Assembly: GCA_016125505.1 (NCBI GenBank) | Contig: WGLP01000011.1 | Coordinates: 124,001-188,000, forward strand | Reading direction: 5' to 3' | DNA length: 64,000 bases | DNA from: Gammaproteobacteria bacterium | GTDB lineage: Bacteria; Pseudomonadota; Gammaproteobacteria; UBA6429; Thiohalophilaceae | Shown here: positions 25,183 through 35,083 of the stretch, piece after piece | Numbering within the stretch: position 1 is the stretch's first letter | Layout: each line of letters begins with the position of its first letter | Made by a program: the position numbers and the translations under genes | The notes under the pieces: model-generated | Told to the model about the DNA's origin: nothing | Database searches by the model: none | The model's input: only the letters and a program-made list of their open reading frames with translations

Positions 25183-25920
25183 TTAAGCGTTATCGTTCAG
25201 GCGATTGGCCATCCGCGCCTGCAGGCGGATGACGGCCTGGGAATGAATCTGGCTGACACGGGATTCACTGACACCCATGACCGCACCAATTTCCCGCAGG
25301 TTTAATTCCTCGTCGTAGTACAGGGCCATGACCAAACGTTCACGTTCGGGCAGGCTGGCAACCGCCTCGGCGATAATCCGCTGCATATCGTCTTTTTGCA
25401 GCCCGTCGAGAATACCCGGTGCGTTATCTGAAATATTGTCCAGCAGCGACTCCTCGCCCAGGCCCATGTCCTCGACACTGAGGATCTTGTGGTAACTGTT
25501 GTCCTGCAGGATCTTGTAATACTCCTCCAGGGTGATCTCAAGACTCTGCGCAATCTCGGTATCACGAGCGTCACGACCATTGGCATGTTCGATATTCCGT
25601 ACCGCCTCCGCCACCATCCGTGCCTTGCGGTGTACCGAGCGCGGTGCCCAGTCGTTTTTGCGAATTTCATCCAGCATGGCACCGCGTATTCGAATACCCG
25701 CGTAGGTCTCGAAACTGGCACCCTGGCCTTCGTCATAGTTACGCGATGCCTCCAGCAGACCAATCATTCCGGCCTGGACCAAATCCTCCAACTGCACACT
25801 GGCCGGCAGGCGATTGATCAAGTGGCATGCAATCCGTTTTACGAGCGGCGCGTGCTTTTCGACCAGATCATTACGCACAACTCGAGGTTTCTCTGAAGCA
25901 TACATAGCAGCACCGTTCAT
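25183..25920 (-). CDS. fliA: Flagellar sigma factor FliA (sigma-28)
   Basis: 245 residues. Region 2 (ICLINRLPASVQLEDLVQAGMIGLLEA-like, here CHLINRLPASVQLEDLV then MIGLLEASRNYDEG), TYAGIRIRGAMLDEIRK, region 3, and region 4 (LPERERLVMALYYDEELNLRE, GVSESRVSQIHSQAV). It directs RNA polymerase to late flagellar and chemotaxis promoters, such as those before cheY and motA here. ATG 25920 overlaps the flhG stop; an in-frame GTG one codon earlier is also open. Confidence 0.96.
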   Translation of the reverse strand: MNGAAMYASEKPRVVRNDLVEKHAPLVKRIACHLINRLPASVQLEDLVQAGMIGLLEASRNYDEGQGASFETYAGIRIRGAMLDEIRKNDWAPRSVHRKARMVAEAVRNIEHANGRDARDTEIAQSLEITLEEYYKILQDNSYHKILSVEDMGLGEESLLDNISDNAPGILDGLQKDDMQRIIAEAVASLPERERLVMALYYDEELNLREIGAVMGVSESRVSQIHSQAVIRLQARMANRLNDNA

Positions 25921-26804
25921 CACACAGCCTCGACATTTTGATTATTAATGGGTTGAATCAAGCGTTCTACAAAAAACTCCAGATGACCCGCCGCGCTCAT
26001 CGGCATTGGCCACTTGTTTGCCTTGTCAGCGAGGTTGGCAAAGGCTTGCGCGGACTTACTCCGTGGGAAGGCCTCAAACACTGCGCGTTGTTTTTTGACT
26101 GACTTGCGCAGATAGTCATCCTCCGGCACGTATCCCATATAGTCTAGCGCAACATCCAGAAAACGATCGGTGACTTTGGCAATTTTTGTATAGATTTCAC
26201 GACCATGCTGCGGGCTCTCGGCCCGGTTGGCCAGGATCCGGAAGCGGTATACCCCGTGCTCCCGGCTCATTAATTTGATAATCGCGTAGGCATCGGTGAT
26301 CGAGGCCGGTTCGTCGCACACCACCACCACCACTTCCTGGGCGGCACGGGTGAAGGTGGTGACCGCATCGGAAATGCCGGCAGCGGTATCCACGATGAGC
26401 ACGTCCACGTCCTGGGACAGTTCGCTGAAGGCCTGAATCAGACCGGCATGGGTTTGCGGATCGAGATCCGCCATGTCCTTGATGCCTGACGACGCCGGGA
26501 TGATTTTGAGATCGCCCGGTCCGTCGACGATGATCTCTTCCAGCGTGCGTTCGCCGGTAATCACGTGGTGCAGATTGGCTTGCGGGTGCAGGCCCAGCAT
26601 GACGTCGATGTTGGCCAGGCCGAGGTCGGCATCCAGCAGCAGCACCTTTTTGCCGCTGTGCGCCATGGCCATGCCGAGATTCACCGCGACGTTAGTCTTG
26701 CCTACGCCGCCCTTACCGCCGGTGACGGCAATAACACGTACCGGATGTGGATTGGCCATGCGTCGAAGTCCTGTTGCCTGATCGCGAATCTGTGAGTTAG
26801 CCAT
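25920..26804 (-). CDS. flhG: Flagellar number regulator FlhG/FleN, MinD-like ATPase
   Basis: 294 residues from ATG 26804. The N-terminal helix carries DQATGLRRM, the activating motif for the FlhF GTPase. Then deviant Walker A VTGGKGGVGKTNVAVNLG, A' LLLDADLGLANIDVML and switch region VLIVDTAAGIS. It limits the number of polar flagella by acting on FlhF and FleQ/FlrA. It overlaps the flhF stop by 8 nt and the fliA start by 1-3 nt. Confidence 0.94.
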   Translation of the reverse strand: MANSQIRDQATGLRRMANPHPVRVIAVTGGKGGVGKTNVAVNLGMAMAHSGKKVLLLDADLGLANIDVMLGLHPQANLHHVITGERTLEEIIVDGPGDLKIIPASSGIKDMADLDPQTHAGLIQAFSELSQDVDVLIVDTAAGISDAVTTFTRAAQEVVVVVCDEPASITDAYAIIKLMSREHGVYRFRILANRAESPQHGREIYTKIAKVTDRFLDVALDYMGYVPEDDYLRKSVKKQRAVFEAFPRSKSAQAFANLADKANKWPMPMSAAGHLEFFVERLIQPINNQNVEAV

Positions 26805-28074
26805 GTGCATGTGCCGCCATCCCGCCAATCATAGTTGAAATCGGGTCGTCCTTGGCTCCGACACCAACATCCTGCATGATGGCAACGGCGCGGCTCACCA
26901 GGGAATGGGCGCGGGCCGGGTGCAGATCTTCCGGCACTTGCTGACCATCACTGATATAGGCCACAGGCAGGTTCTGTTCGGCTGCTACCGACAGGCCACC
27001 GCCCAGGCTGGTCGTTTCATCGACCTTGGTGAGAATACATCCCGCCAGCGGCACCACGCGAAAGGCACGGACCACATCGGCTAACACACCCCGTTGACTG
27101 TTGGCAGCCAGGGTTAAATACACTTTGATGTTATGCCCCGCCTCTTTGAGCAGGGAGAATTGTTCGTTCAGGCGCATGTCGCGCTGACTCATACCGGCGG
27201 TATCGATCAGGACCAGGTCCTTGTCATGAAACGCCGCGAGCGCATCCTGCAGGCTATCGACATCCGTCGCCACGCGCATCGGTGCGCCCATGATCCGTGC
27301 ATAGGCACGCAGTTGTTCGTGGGCGGCAACACGGTAGTTATCCGTCGTGATCAGGCCGATGCGACGCTTGCCATGACGTAACAGATAACGTGCGGCGAGC
27401 TTGGCGACGGTGGTGGTCTTGCCGACGCCGGTCGGACCGACCACCGCGATAATGACCTTTTGTTGATTCAGAATGATGTCGTCGTGTACCGGCAGACGAT
27501 GTGCGAGCAGGCCCAGGGCCATGCGCCAGTTGTGATCGAAATCGTCCTGCTCGTCCACACGCTCGGTGATATCGCGCGCCAGTTGCGGGCTCAGGCCCAG
27601 GGCGATCAGGCGTTGCAGCAGACGCGCACGCAGCGGGTGATATTTGGTTTCGTTTTCCCAGGCCATCCCGGAAAGCTGGTTGACCAGCAGGCCGCGCAGG
27701 GATTTCAATTCGGACTGCATTTGCTGAAAGTTCGGGTCGTCGGAGAGTTTGATATTCGCTGCCGCAGCAGGTATCTCCTGTTTCGCGGCGGCCGCGGGTG
27801 CCTTGGCCGGCGCGGGAATGTTGCGGGCGTAACGCACGTCATCCCAGATGGCGTCACGATTGATTTCTTTTTCTGTCTGTTGAAACGCGGGCTTTTTTGG
27901 CTTGGCGCCGGGGACGGTGTCGAGCAGGCTTTCGTCATAATCGATCGCCGCGACCACTTCGACCCCTTCATCCACGGTGCGATTGGAAAGGATCACGGCA
28001 TCGGGGCCGAGTGCATCGCGTACTTTGCGAATGGCCTGACGCATATCTGATCCGGTAAAGCGTTTTATTTTCAT
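26797..28074 (-). CDS. flhF: Polar flagellar SRP-type GTPase FlhF
   Basis: 425 residues. N-terminal B domain (MKIKRFTGSDMRQAIRKVRDALGPDAVIL), a linker to about 150, then the NG GTPase: GPTGVGKTTTVAKLAARY, LITTDNYRVAAHEQL, DTAGMSQRD and TKVDETTSLGG. It sets the site of flagellar assembly at the pole. ATG 28074 is used; the GTG one codon upstream is also in frame. Confidence 0.95.
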   Translation of the reverse strand: MKIKRFTGSDMRQAIRKVRDALGPDAVILSNRTVDEGVEVVAAIDYDESLLDTVPGAKPKKPAFQQTEKEINRDAIWDDVRYARNIPAPAKAPAAAAKQEIPAAAANIKLSDDPNFQQMQSELKSLRGLLVNQLSGMAWENETKYHPLRARLLQRLIALGLSPQLARDITERVDEQDDFDHNWRMALGLLAHRLPVHDDIILNQQKVIIAVVGPTGVGKTTTVAKLAARYLLRHGKRRIGLITTDNYRVAAHEQLRAYARIMGAPMRVATDVDSLQDALAAFHDKDLVLIDTAGMSQRDMRLNEQFSLLKEAGHNIKVYLTLAANSQRGVLADVVRAFRVVPLAGCILTKVDETTSLGGGLSVAAEQNLPVAYISDGQQVPEDLHPARAHSLVSRAVAIMQDVGVGAKDDPISTMIGGMAAHAHG

Positions 28075-28102
28075 CACTACACCTGCTTAACGCTATTCGT
28101 GT

Positions 28103-30214
28103 TTATCTGCCGCGCGGTTTCGCATTCACCACATTCTGTTGCCCGACGGTCGCCACGATCTTGATCTGCTTGTCGCTGGGTATCTCGTTATACGAGAGCA
28201 CATGCAGGGTCGGTATCGTGTGTCGGACGAACCTGGTCAGCATCGGTCGCAGGAAGGCGGAGACCAGTAACACCGCCGGCATCCCTGCCTGCTCCTGCGC
28301 CTGGCTCGCTTCAAACAGCGAACTGTGGATCCGTTCCGCCAGGCCCGGTTCGAGACCGGCACCGCCATCGCTGGCTTGCATTGTCTGATGCAACAACTGT
28401 TCCAGCGTCGGGTCCAGCGTGATGACGGGCAGCTCCACCGCCATCCCATTGATTTGTTGGGTAATTGATCGGCCCAGGGAAACCCGCACGGAGGCCGTGA
28501 GGACGTCAGGCTCTTGACTGCGGCCACCGTGTTCCGCCAAGGATTCGGCGATCGTCCGGATATCGCGGATGGCGACCCCCTCCTCCAGCAGGTTCTGCAG
28601 GACCTTGACGATGACCCCGAGGGACAGGGTATCCGGGGTGAGGTTTTCCACCAGCTTGGGCGCGGACTTGGCCAGTTGATCGAGGATATGCTGCACCTCC
28701 TCGTGGCCCAGCAACTCATGGGCATGGGTCTTGATGACCTGACTCAGGTGGGTGGCGATCACTGTATTGCTGTCCACCACGGTATAACCAAAGGTCTGCG
28801 CCTGATCCCGCTGGGCCGGTTCGATCCAGACGGCCTCCAGACCGAAGGCAGGGTCGCGCGTCTCGATCCCTTGCAGGACGCCAAAGACCTGCCCGGGATT
28901 GATCGCGAGATCGCGTTCGGGATAAATCGTCGCCTCGCCCACCGTGACACCGAGCAAGGTGACGCGATAGGTATTGGGTTTGAGATCGAGGTTGTCGCGG
29001 ATGTGGACCGCGGGAATCAAGAAGCCCAATTCCTGTGACAGCTTCTTGCGCACGCCGCGTATGCGCGGCATCAATTCACCGCCCTGCTGCTTATCCACCA
29101 TGGGGATCAGCCGGTAACCGACTTCAAGGCCGACGGAATCCAGCGGCTGGACATCGTCCCAACTCAACTCCGTGGATTCCGGTCGCGGTGGCGCCTCCTC
29201 TTCCGTGGGTACGGCTGCCTCGCGTTTACGTTGTGCCTGATTGATCCAGTACGCACCGGCACCACAGATGATCGCCAGGGTCAGGAACGCCACGTTGGGC
29301 ATACCCGGGATCACACCCATGATGCCGAGGATTGCGGCGGTGACGCCCAGTGAGCGCGGATTGTTGAACAGCTGTTGCAGGACCTGCTGCCCCATGTCCT
29401 GCGAACTGGAGACGCGCGTGATGATGATACCGGCGGCGGTGGACAATAACAGCGCCGGGATCTGCGCGACCAGACCGTCACCGATCGTCAACAGGGTGTA
29501 GTTGCGTGCGGCCTGGGCAAACCCGAGGTTGTGTTGCAGGATACCGATGAGCAAACCGCCAATGATATTGATGAACAGGATCAGAATGCCGGCGACGGCA
29601 TCGCCGCGCACGAATTTACTCGCACCGTCCATGGAACCGTAGAATTCCGCTTCCGCGCTAATCTCGGTGCGACGACGACGCGCCTCGTCCTGATCGATCA
29701 GACCCGCATTGAGATCCGCATCGATGGCCATTTGTTTGCCGGGCATGGCATCCAGGGTAAAACGCGCGCTGACTTCGGAAATCCGCGTCGCACCCTTGGT
29801 GATCACGACAAAGTTGATAATGACCAGAATCAAAAACACCACCAGACCCACGGCGTAGTTACCACCGACCACGAAATCGCCGAAGGCCTTGATCACCTGA
29901 CCGGCCGCATCGGTACCGGCGTGACCCTTGAGCAGAACGACCCGAGTGGATGCCACGTTGAGCGCCAGGCGCAACAGGGTCGTGACCAGCAGCACCGTCG
30001 GAAACATGGCGAAATCCAGCGGGCGTTTGGTATAAACCGTCACCAAAAGGATCACCAGCGCCAGAGAAATGTTGAAAGTGAACATGACGTCGAGGGCAAA
30101 CGGCGCCATGGGGATGATGATCATCGCCATCATCATCATCATCAACAACGGCGCACCCAGGCCGGTACGGCTTACGTTACGCAGGGATTGCAAAAATGCT
30201 GTTTGCTCGGCCAT
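28103..30214 (-). CDS. flhA: Flagellar export gate protein FlhA
   Basis: 703 residues. N-terminal half with eight membrane helices, including FHIPEP-type GDAVAGILILFINIIGGLLIG and RTEISAEAEFYGSMDGASKFVRG. The C-terminal half is the cytoplasmic domain that binds chaperone-substrate complexes. The first membrane segment is Met-rich (MMMMMAMIII), from a CAT-triplet run at about 30117-30145. It follows flhB by 12 nt. Confidence 0.97.
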   Translation of the reverse strand: MAEQTAFLQSLRNVSRTGLGAPLLMMMMMAMIIIPMAPFALDVMFTFNISLALVILLVTVYTKRPLDFAMFPTVLLVTTLLRLALNVASTRVVLLKGHAGTDAAGQVIKAFGDFVVGGNYAVGLVVFLILVIINFVVITKGATRISEVSARFTLDAMPGKQMAIDADLNAGLIDQDEARRRRTEISAEAEFYGSMDGASKFVRGDAVAGILILFINIIGGLLIGILQHNLGFAQAARNYTLLTIGDGLVAQIPALLLSTAAGIIITRVSSSQDMGQQVLQQLFNNPRSLGVTAAILGIMGVIPGMPNVAFLTLAIICGAGAYWINQAQRKREAAVPTEEEAPPRPESTELSWDDVQPLDSVGLEVGYRLIPMVDKQQGGELMPRIRGVRKKLSQELGFLIPAVHIRDNLDLKPNTYRVTLLGVTVGEATIYPERDLAINPGQVFGVLQGIETRDPAFGLEAVWIEPAQRDQAQTFGYTVVDSNTVIATHLSQVIKTHAHELLGHEEVQHILDQLAKSAPKLVENLTPDTLSLGVIVKVLQNLLEEGVAIRDIRTIAESLAEHGGRSQEPDVLTASVRVSLGRSITQQINGMAVELPVITLDPTLEQLLHQTMQASDGGAGLEPGLAERIHSSLFEASQAQEQAGMPAVLLVSAFLRPMLTRFVRHTIPTLHVLSYNEIPSDKQIKIVATVGQQNVVNAKPRGR

Positions 30215-30226
30215 AACTTACTGTCT

Positions 30227-31357
30227 TTAATCCACTTTCAAGTCATCGGGTATCGGTAAATCATCCAGCTTGTGATTGCCCTGCTTCTGCCAGTTCGGTT
30301 GGCGTTTAAGCTGGAAGACATAGGCCAGGACCTTCGCCACCGCGTGATACAAACCGGCGGGGATCTCCTGGTTGAGTTCGGTGGAGTAATGCAAGGCACG
30401 GGCCAGTGGTGGCGCCTGCAGAATCGGGACATTGTGTTCGCGTGCGATCGTACGAATTTGCATGGCAATGAGGTCGGCACCCTTGGCCACCACGACCGGT
30501 GCGCTCATCTTGCGCTGGTCATACCGCAAGGCCACGGAATAGTGTTCCGGGTTGGTGACAACGACATCGGCCTTGGGCACCTCCGCCATCATGCGCCGCT
30601 GCGCCAGTTCGCGTTGCATGCGCTTGATGCGTCCGCGCAGTTCCGGATCGCCTTCCGTCTCCTTGCTTTCGTCGCGCAATTCCTGCGTGGTCATTTTCAG
30701 TTGCTGATTGTGATCCCAGATCTGAAACGGCACATCGACCGCCGCAATCAGGATCAGGGTGGCGGCAATCGCCATAAAGCCCCAGATCAACAAATGCGCG
30801 GCATGCGCAATGGCGGGAACCAAGGGTTCGTTAGCCAGCCCGATATAGGCGTCGGACTGATTGTATAAAAACAGGACAGCGACCGCGCCGATGACCACAA
30901 ACTTGACAAAGGCCTTGAGCAACTCGACCAGTCCGCGCCAGGCAAAAATGCGTTGCAGGCCTTTGACGGGATCCAGTTTTTCCGGCTTGAAACTGATGGC
31001 CTCGGTACTGAAGTTCAGACCACCGATAATGATCGGTCCGGCAAGCGCTGCAATGGTCAGGATCGCAAAGAACGGCGCAAGGCTCAGCAAGATGGAGATA
31101 ATCGCTTCACTGAACAGGCCGGCCATGGCACGCGGATCGAAGATCGCATTGCGATCGATACGCAGAAAAGACGTGAACATTTGACTGATGTCACGCACCA
31201 GGTGCGGACCCCAGAATACCGCGCACACACCGGAGCTGAACAGCATCAGCAGCGTGTTGAGTTCACGTGATTGCGCGACCTGCCCCTTTTCCTTCGCCTG
31301 CTGTTTGCGTCGGGGGGTCGCCTCATGAGTACGTTCCTGACCACTCTCCTGCGCCAT
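30227..31357 (-). CDS. flhB: Flagellar export switch protein FlhB
   Basis: 376 residues. N-terminal GQERTHEATPRRKQQAKEKG, four membrane helices, and a cytoplasmic C-terminal domain with the autocleavage motif as N269-P270-E271-H272 (TNPEHYSVALRYD). The usual motif is NPTH, so residue 271 differs. It controls the switch from rod/hook to filament export. ATG 31357. Confidence 0.96.
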   Translation of the reverse strand: MAQESGQERTHEATPRRKQQAKEKGQVAQSRELNTLLMLFSSGVCAVFWGPHLVRDISQMFTSFLRIDRNAIFDPRAMAGLFSEAIISILLSLAPFFAILTIAALAGPIIIGGLNFSTEAISFKPEKLDPVKGLQRIFAWRGLVELLKAFVKFVVIGAVAVLFLYNQSDAYIGLANEPLVPAIAHAAHLLIWGFMAIAATLILIAAVDVPFQIWDHNQQLKMTTQELRDESKETEGDPELRGRIKRMQRELAQRRMMAEVPKADVVVTNPEHYSVALRYDQRKMSAPVVVAKGADLIAMQIRTIAREHNVPILQAPPLARALHYSTELNQEIPAGLYHAVAKVLAYVFQLKRQPNWQKQGNHKLDDLPIPDDLKVD

Positions 31358-31360
31358 CGT

Positions 31361-32140
31361 TTAATGCGCTCCCGCCAGGAAGGTGCGTATCACGTGATAC
31401 GCTTCGTTAAACAGGCCGGTGGAATGCGGCAACACGCTGGGCAGCGTCGCCAGGATCACGCCAAAGCCAAGGATCAGGGTGATGGGAAAACCAATGGCGA
31501 AGATATTCATCTGCGGCGCGGCACGCGTCATGATGCCGAAGGCAAAGTTCACAATGAGCAGGGAGGCAATGGCCGGGATGGCCATCCCCACTGCGCCCGC
31601 AAAGATCTGTCCGCTCCAGTGGATCAATTGCCAGATACCGTCCAAGGGCATCACCGCCTTACCGATGGGCATGCTGATAAAACTGTCGCGCAACACCTCG
31701 AACATCACCAGATGGCCATTGAGGGTGACAAAGATCAGGACCACCATCACCACATAGAACTGACTGAGCACCGGCGTCTGCGCACCGTTCTGCGGATCGA
31801 TCATGGCGGCGAAACCCAGACCCATTTGCATCGCAATCAACTGGCCGCCGGTAATGATCGCGCTCATCACAATCTGCAAGGCAAGCCCCATCATCACGCC
31901 GATGAGAATTTGCTGCACGATGATGAGCAGCGAGGTCGCGCTGAACACATCCACCGGCGGCGGCGCAGGCAGGGCCGGCGACATCGCCAGGGCAATCAAC
32001 ACACTCAGGCCGGCACGCACCCGATGCGGAACGGTACGCGCGCCAAAGACCGGCGCGGATAACATCAATGCCCCGACGCGAAACAGCGGCCATAACAGGC
32101 TGCCTACGAAAGCGGTCAGTTGCTCGGAGGTGATGACCAT
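31361..32140 (-). CDS. fliR: Flagellar export gate protein FliR
   Basis: 259 residues, about six membrane helices (MVITSEQLTAFVGSLLWPLFRV, FSATSLLIIVQQILIGVMMG, AGQLIAMQMGLGFA-like). Part of the FliPQR core of the export gate. It is 6 nt from fliQ and 3 nt from flhB. Confidence 0.95.
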   Translation of the reverse strand: MVITSEQLTAFVGSLLWPLFRVGALMLSAPVFGARTVPHRVRAGLSVLIALAMSPALPAPPPVDVFSATSLLIIVQQILIGVMMGLALQIVMSAIITGGQLIAMQMGLGFAAMIDPQNGAQTPVLSQFYVVMVVLIFVTLNGHLVMFEVLRDSFISMPIGKAVMPLDGIWQLIHWSGQIFAGAVGMAIPAIASLLIVNFAFGIMTRAAPQMNIFAIGFPITLILGFGVILATLPSVLPHSTGLFNEAYHVIRTFLAGAH

Positions 32141-32146
32141 CCCTGA

Positions 32147-32416
32147 TCACCCGATAATGTACGGAATGTTATGAATCAGATCGTGGGTAAAGTCCGTCAG
32201 CATCCGCAGGATCCACGGACCCGCCAGCATGAGGGTAAACACCGTGACGAGCAGCTTGGGAATAAAGCTCAATGTCATCTCGTTGATTTGCGTTGCCGCC
32301 TGCAGCATGCTCACCAGCAAACCGACGATAAGCGCCGGTATCAATACCACCATCAGGATCACCAGAATCACTTCCAGTGCATGTTGAAAAATATTCAGGA
32401 TAGTTTCCGGACTCAC
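32147..32416 (-). CDS. fliQ: Flagellar export gate protein FliQ
   Basis: 89 residues, two membrane helices (VILVILMVVLIPALIVGLLVS and LLVTVFTLMLAGPWI). Standard short FliQ with QAATQINEMTLSFIPK between the helices. Confidence 0.96.
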   Translation of the reverse strand: MSPETILNIFQHALEVILVILMVVLIPALIVGLLVSMLQAATQINEMTLSFIPKLLVTVFTLMLAGPWILRMLTDFTHDLIHNIPYIIG

Positions 32417-32429
32417 ACGACTCTCCCGT

Positions 32430-33203
32430 TCAGGTCATAAAGCTCGATGCCAGCGTGCCCATCACGATGTTCCAGCCATCCACGAGCACAAACAACATAA
32501 TCTTGAACGGCAGTGAAATGATCATGGGTGACAACATCATCATACCCATGGACATCAGAACGCTGGCAACGACCAGGTCGATAATCAAAAATGGAATGAA
32601 TAACAGGAAACCGATCTGAAACGCGGTTTTCAATTCACTGGTGACGAAGGCCGGCACCAGCACGCTAAACGGAATATCGTCTATGGTCTTGGCATCGCCA
32701 TTGCCGGAGATCTTGGCAAACAGACTGAGGTCGCTTTGCCGGGTCTGCTTGAGCATAAAACCACGCAAGGGTTGGCTGGCCTTGACGGCGGCATCCTGAA
32801 AACTCAACTGGTCATGCAAATACGGCTGCAAGGCCTCCTGATTAATCTTGTTCAGTACCGGCGCCATCACGAAGAAGGTCAGAAACAATGCCAGCCCTAA
32901 CAGGGTTTGCGAAGAAGGTGTCTGCACCAGACCCAGGGCCTGACGCAGGATCGCCAGGACAATAATAATGCGCGTGAACGCCGTCATCATCATCAGCGCC
33001 GCCGGCAACAGGGTGAATGCCGTCATCAACAACAACACCTGGATGCTCAACGAATAGGTTTGCGTACCGCCGGGTCCCTTCACCGTGAGTGCAGGCAGGC
33101 CTTCGGCCGCGTGCACGAATTGCACGGAACCCAGCAGCATAATCATGATGACGGCCAGCAGGCAGACACGCCAGAGCGGAGCATTCCAGAGCCGCCTGAT
33201 CAT
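32430..33203 (-). CDS. fliP: Flagellar export gate protein FliP
   Basis: 257 residues. Signal-peptide-like N-terminus, then the signature helices ([61 protein letters not shown]). Export-gate core with FliQ and FliR. Overlaps the fliO stop by 4 nt. Confidence 0.97.
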   Translation of the reverse strand: MIRRLWNAPLWRVCLLAVIMIMLLGSVQFVHAAEGLPALTVKGPGGTQTYSLSIQVLLLMTAFTLLPAALMMMTAFTRIIIVLAILRQALGLVQTPSSQTLLGLALFLTFFVMAPVLNKINQEALQPYLHDQLSFQDAAVKASQPLRGFMLKQTRQSDLSLFAKISGNGDAKTIDDIPFSVLVPAFVTSELKTAFQIGFLLFIPFLIIDLVVASVLMSMGMMMLSPMIISLPFKIMLFVLVDGWNIVMGTLASSFMT

Positions 33204-33637
33204 GGCTGCTTGCCTTTCAGGATGGACTGAAGTTTCTGGGCGAAACTGCCATCCACGCTTGACGCCGGTGTGACGTCAACCTCGATGGGTTTGTCGAGCA
33301 CCAACAGGGTACGAATATTACCCGGCGTAATACCCACCACGAACTGCTGTTCCCCGACCTGCATCAGGACCACACGTTCACGCTGGCCCAGCGGCAGGCC
33401 ACCCAGGATCTTCATGGCACCGCTGACACGCGCCTGGACATAACCCATGCGGCGGATGATCCAGGTCATCGCAAAGATGGCGCCGATGACAATCAGCAGG
33501 CCAAAGGCCATTTGCATGAAATTACCGATACCGATCGGATTGGTCACGAGCGGACCTTTATCGCCGGCCTGTTCCGGCGCGGCGTGGAGGACACCGGAAG
33601 CCATGCACAGACAGAGCAGAAACCACTTGCGTGTCAT
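33200..33637 (-). CDS. fliO: Flagellar assembly protein FliO
   Basis: 145 residues. N-terminal signal/anchor segment, one strong membrane helix ([23 protein letters not shown]) and a small cytoplasmic domain ([33 protein letters not shown]), the usual FliO form. It helps assemble FliP. Confidence 0.93.
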   Translation of the reverse strand: MTRKWFLLCLCMASGVLHAAPEQAGDKGPLVTNPIGIGNFMQMAFGLLIVIGAIFAMTWIIRRMGYVQARVSGAMKILGGLPLGQRERVVLMQVGEQQFVVGITPGNIRTLLVLDKPIEVDVTPASSVDGSFAQKLQSILKGKQP

Positions 33638-33651
33638 ATGCGGCTCCCGGT

Positions 33652-34059
33652 TTATTTGAGTTTCTTGACGCGTTCTGCGGGGCTGATGACGTCGGTGAGG
33701 CGAATGCCGAACTTTTCATTCACGACCACCACTTCACCGTGTGCGATCAACGTACCATTCACCTTGATGTCCAGAGGTTCGCCGGCCATACGGTCCAGTT
33801 CAATCACCGAGCCCTGGTTCAGTTGCAACAGGTTACGGATATTGATCTTGGTGCTGCCGACTTCCATGGAAATCGTGACCGGGATATCCAGAATCACTTC
33901 CAGATTGACGTCTTCATTGCCGGGGCGAACGTTGGCGTCCTGTTCGAGATTCTGCAAGTCAGCCGGGGTCGCCGTATTGCCTTCCGACGCGCCCGCCTCC
34001 GCCAGCGCGGACGCCCACTCGTCCATGACATCGGCATTTTCTGTATCTGTATCGCTCAT
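33652..34059 (-). CDS. fliN: Flagellar motor switch protein FliN
   Basis: 135 residues. Acidic N-terminal extension, then the SpoA/C-ring domain (VILDIPVTISMEVGSTKINIRN, LLQLNQGSVIELDRMAGEPLDI, VNGTLIAHGEVVVVNEKFGIRLTDVI). Overlaps the fliM stop by ATGA. Confidence 0.97.
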   Translation of the reverse strand: MSDTDTENADVMDEWASALAEAGASEGNTATPADLQNLEQDANVRPGNEDVNLEVILDIPVTISMEVGSTKINIRNLLQLNQGSVIELDRMAGEPLDIKVNGTLIAHGEVVVVNEKFGIRLTDVISPAERVKKLK

Positions 34060-35075
34060 GCTTTCACTCCTGCTGCTACCAATGCGTAATTTTCGCCGCT
34101 GATTTTCGGCCGTTTGATCATTTCAAGAATCTTGATTGCCTTGTTGCCCTTATGCACGCCATAGGTGCCGCGAAACACCGGGACATCCTCGGCCACAACC
34201 GTGATCTTGTCCGGGTAATTGATCGGGATGATGTCGCCTTCCTGCAGATTCAACAGATCGCCCAGGCGCAGATTGGCGTGCGCCAGCGTGCAGGAGAGTG
34301 TTATCTCCGCGGCCTTGACTTCCTCGCGCAGGGCTACCGTCCAGCGATCATCGCGCTCGGCGCGATCGCTCTGGACCCCGGCATCGAGCAATTCACGAAT
34401 GGGTTCGAGCATCGAATACGGCATGACGACATAGAATGTGCCGCCACCACCATCCAGTTCGATGTGGAAGCTGCACACCACCACAACCTCGGACGGACTG
34501 ACGATATTCGCGAATTGCGGATTCACTTCCATGCTCTGGAATTCAAATCCTACCGGTAACACCGGGTTCCACGCCTCTTTCAGATCCTTGAAGGCCTGTT
34601 CCAGGATGATTTGGATGACGCGCGTTTCGGTCGGCGAAAATTCACGGCCCTCGATCTTGGCGTGACGGCCGGTGCCGCCGAAATAGTTATCGACGGTAAT
34701 AAAGACCAGCTTGGGATCGATGACGCACAGGGCCTTGCCGCGCAGCGGGTTAATCTTTACCAGGTTGAGACTGGTCGGCACGAACAGGCTGTGCATGTAT
34801 TCGGAGAATTTCATCATCTGCACGCCACCCACGGAAATTTCCGCGGTACGCCGCAGCATGTTGAAGAAACTGATACGAAAATAACGCGCGAAGCGCTCGT
34901 TGATCATTTCCAGTGTCGGCATCCTGCCGCGAACGATCCGATCCTGACTGGTAAAGTCAAAAGAGCGGGCCACACCATCGAAGGCATTCTCATCCTCGGT
35001 TTCGACATCACCGCTGTCGACACCGTGCAGTAGCGCGTCGATTTCGTCCTGAGATAATAAGTCAGCTGTAGCCAT
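34056..35075 (-). CDS. fliM: Flagellar motor switch protein FliM
   Basis: 339 residues. N-terminal CheY-P binding peptide LLSQDEIDALLHGV, middle CheC-like domain (TLEMINERFARYFRISFFNMLR) and C-terminal SpoA domain (LGDLLNLQEGDIIPINYPDKI, VFRGTYGVHKGNKAIKI). It joins CheY-P signals to rotor direction. Confidence 0.97.
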   Translation of the reverse strand: MATADLLSQDEIDALLHGVDSGDVETEDENAFDGVARSFDFTSQDRIVRGRMPTLEMINERFARYFRISFFNMLRRTAEISVGGVQMMKFSEYMHSLFVPTSLNLVKINPLRGKALCVIDPKLVFITVDNYFGGTGRHAKIEGREFSPTETRVIQIILEQAFKDLKEAWNPVLPVGFEFQSMEVNPQFANIVSPSEVVVVCSFHIELDGGGGTFYVVMPYSMLEPIRELLDAGVQSDRAERDDRWTVALREEVKAAEITLSCTLAHANLRLGDLLNLQEGDIIPINYPDKITVVAEDVPVFRGTYGVHKGNKAIKILEMIKRPKISGENYALVAAGVKA

Positions 35076-35083
35076 CTTGAGTC

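Noticed and set aside
30116..30150. CAT-triplet run in flhA
   Set aside because: In-frame trinucleotide repeat encoding Met in a membrane helix; length change would not shift the frame, and Met-rich FlhA N-termini are common.
31271..32062. Plus-strand 263-codon frame opposite fliR
   Set aside because: His/Arg/Asp-rich antisense shadow of a membrane-protein gene.
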